Assembly (NCBI GenBank): GCA_023405135.1
Contig: JAEXYZ010000092.1
Span: forward strand, 1-23,379
Source of the DNA: Bacillota bacterium
GTDB taxonomy: Bacteria > Bacillota > Bacilli > Bacillales_A > Planococcaceae
DNA length: 23,379 nt
Direction: 5' to 3'
Position numbers and translations under genes: made by a program. Of the stretch, positions 22,984-23,379 are shown one piece after another. Numbering within the stretch: position 1 is the stretch's first letter; every line of letters begins with the position of its first letter. The notes under the pieces were generated by a model. That model had not been told where the DNA came from. It did no database searches and saw only the letters and a list, made by a program, of their open reading frames with translations.

Positions 22984-23379
22984 GTATGTTTTTTGTTTTT
23001 TTAATTTTTAATTGATTGAGTTTTAAATTAATACAAAAATATTCAGTTCGACGATTTTAACGATGTCTCTCCTTCTCTTCGGTTGTTACATGAGCAACTT
23101 CTGTTTAGGTATTTCGGATTGATTCATTATTCGCCTCCACCTCACTAATTATCTATATGTAAATAAATACGATGGACGGAAGGATTTATTTCAATCCTTT
23201 ATTTAATAGTTCTTTTAACATTGTATTTTTTATAGAAAGAAAGTATTGCTTAATTTCACTAGTGTTGCATTAATATAATTTCAATATTAAAAACACTCAA
23301 AATCTTCACTAATTTTATTTATGGCAAAGAAAAAGTCCTTTATAATGGATAAGTCAGGTGGTAACCCGTCCAAATCCAC
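22984..23379. other. About 400 bases without a convincing gene at the right edge
   Basis: Very AT-rich. It contains a 13-codon open frame with a good ribosome-binding site on the minus strand (23086-23127), a small hairpin AAGGATT/AATCCTT (about 23181-23200), and at the edge a minus-strand open stretch of 30 codons ending with TAA at 23287-23289 that could be the C-terminus of a gene lying outside the window. On the plus strand an ATG at 23331 is open to the edge but has no ribosome-binding site. Together with 22783-22983 (leader, terminator and promoter of the sulfur operon) the gene-free stretch is 597 bp. Confidence 0.6.

Noticed and set aside
23331..23379. Plus-strand ATG open to the right edge (MAKKKSFIMDKSGG...)
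   Set aside because: No ribosome-binding site and only 16 complete codons visible; the minus-strand reading is equally or more plausible.
1..23379. CRISPR array, prophage, insertion sequence, toxin-antitoxin or defence system
   Set aside because: No regularly spaced repeats, transposase, integrase or recognisable defence genes were found on either strand.

Overview
The window comes from a low-GC, endospore-forming Firmicute. The 16S rRNA 5' end at the left edge, the sporulation and germination genes (kbaA, gerD, cwlD, an alpha/beta-type SASP) and the gene order point to Bacillales. The V1/V2 part of the 16S looks most like the Planococcaceae/Caryophanaceae group (Lysinibacillus, Viridibacillus, Rummeliibacillus and relatives), but I cannot fix the genus from about 219 bases.

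Left part (1-10.8 kb). A minus-strand rRNA operon starts at about 219. Next comes the block that in Bacillus subtilis reads cwlD-salA-gerD-kbaA-pdaB-rrn, here in reverse orientation: a NodB-like protein at the pdaB position (492-1139, apparently without metal ligands), kbaA, gerD, salA, and cwlD at 10.0-10.7 kb. Between salA and cwlD lie about 6 kb not known from the B. subtilis arrangement: a membrane-anchored glycerophosphodiester phosphodiesterase, a ugpC-A-E-B glycerol-3-phosphate/glycerophosphodiester ABC importer, a 345-bp gap with Pho-box-like repeats and a long hairpin, and an unrecognised four-helix membrane protein. The lipase and importer would together salvage phosphate and glycerol from phospholipid head groups.

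Middle part (10.9-18.6 kb). A minus-strand operon encodes a small basic protein and a heterodimeric ABC exporter with one catalytically degenerate ATP site. A cluster of GTATACAA-type palindromes sits in its promoter region. Divergent from it is a plus-strand operon of a nitrilase-family amidohydrolase, a GNAT acetyltransferase and a PhzF-family isomerase. The first two resemble a split version of the fused YhcX protein of B. subtilis. Then follow a SASP gene (minus) and an unrecognised 138-residue helical protein (plus).

Right part (18.6-23.4 kb). A minus-strand sulfur-scavenging operon holds a taurine/sulfonate-type ABC importer (permease, ATPase, lipoprotein) followed by an NtaA/SnaA/DszA-type FMN-dependent monooxygenase. 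It has a clear sigma-A promoter followed by a strong intrinsic terminator inside the leader, which suggests attenuation. The last 400 bases hold no convincing gene.

Most of the window is recognisable Bacillales metabolism and sporulation. I found no CRISPR array, phage, insertion sequence or defence system. The least explained items are the apparently dead PdaB-like protein, the attenuator-like sulfur operon leader, the palindrome cluster before the exporter operon, the hairpin repeat unit at 9.2-9.3 kb and two unrecognised proteins.
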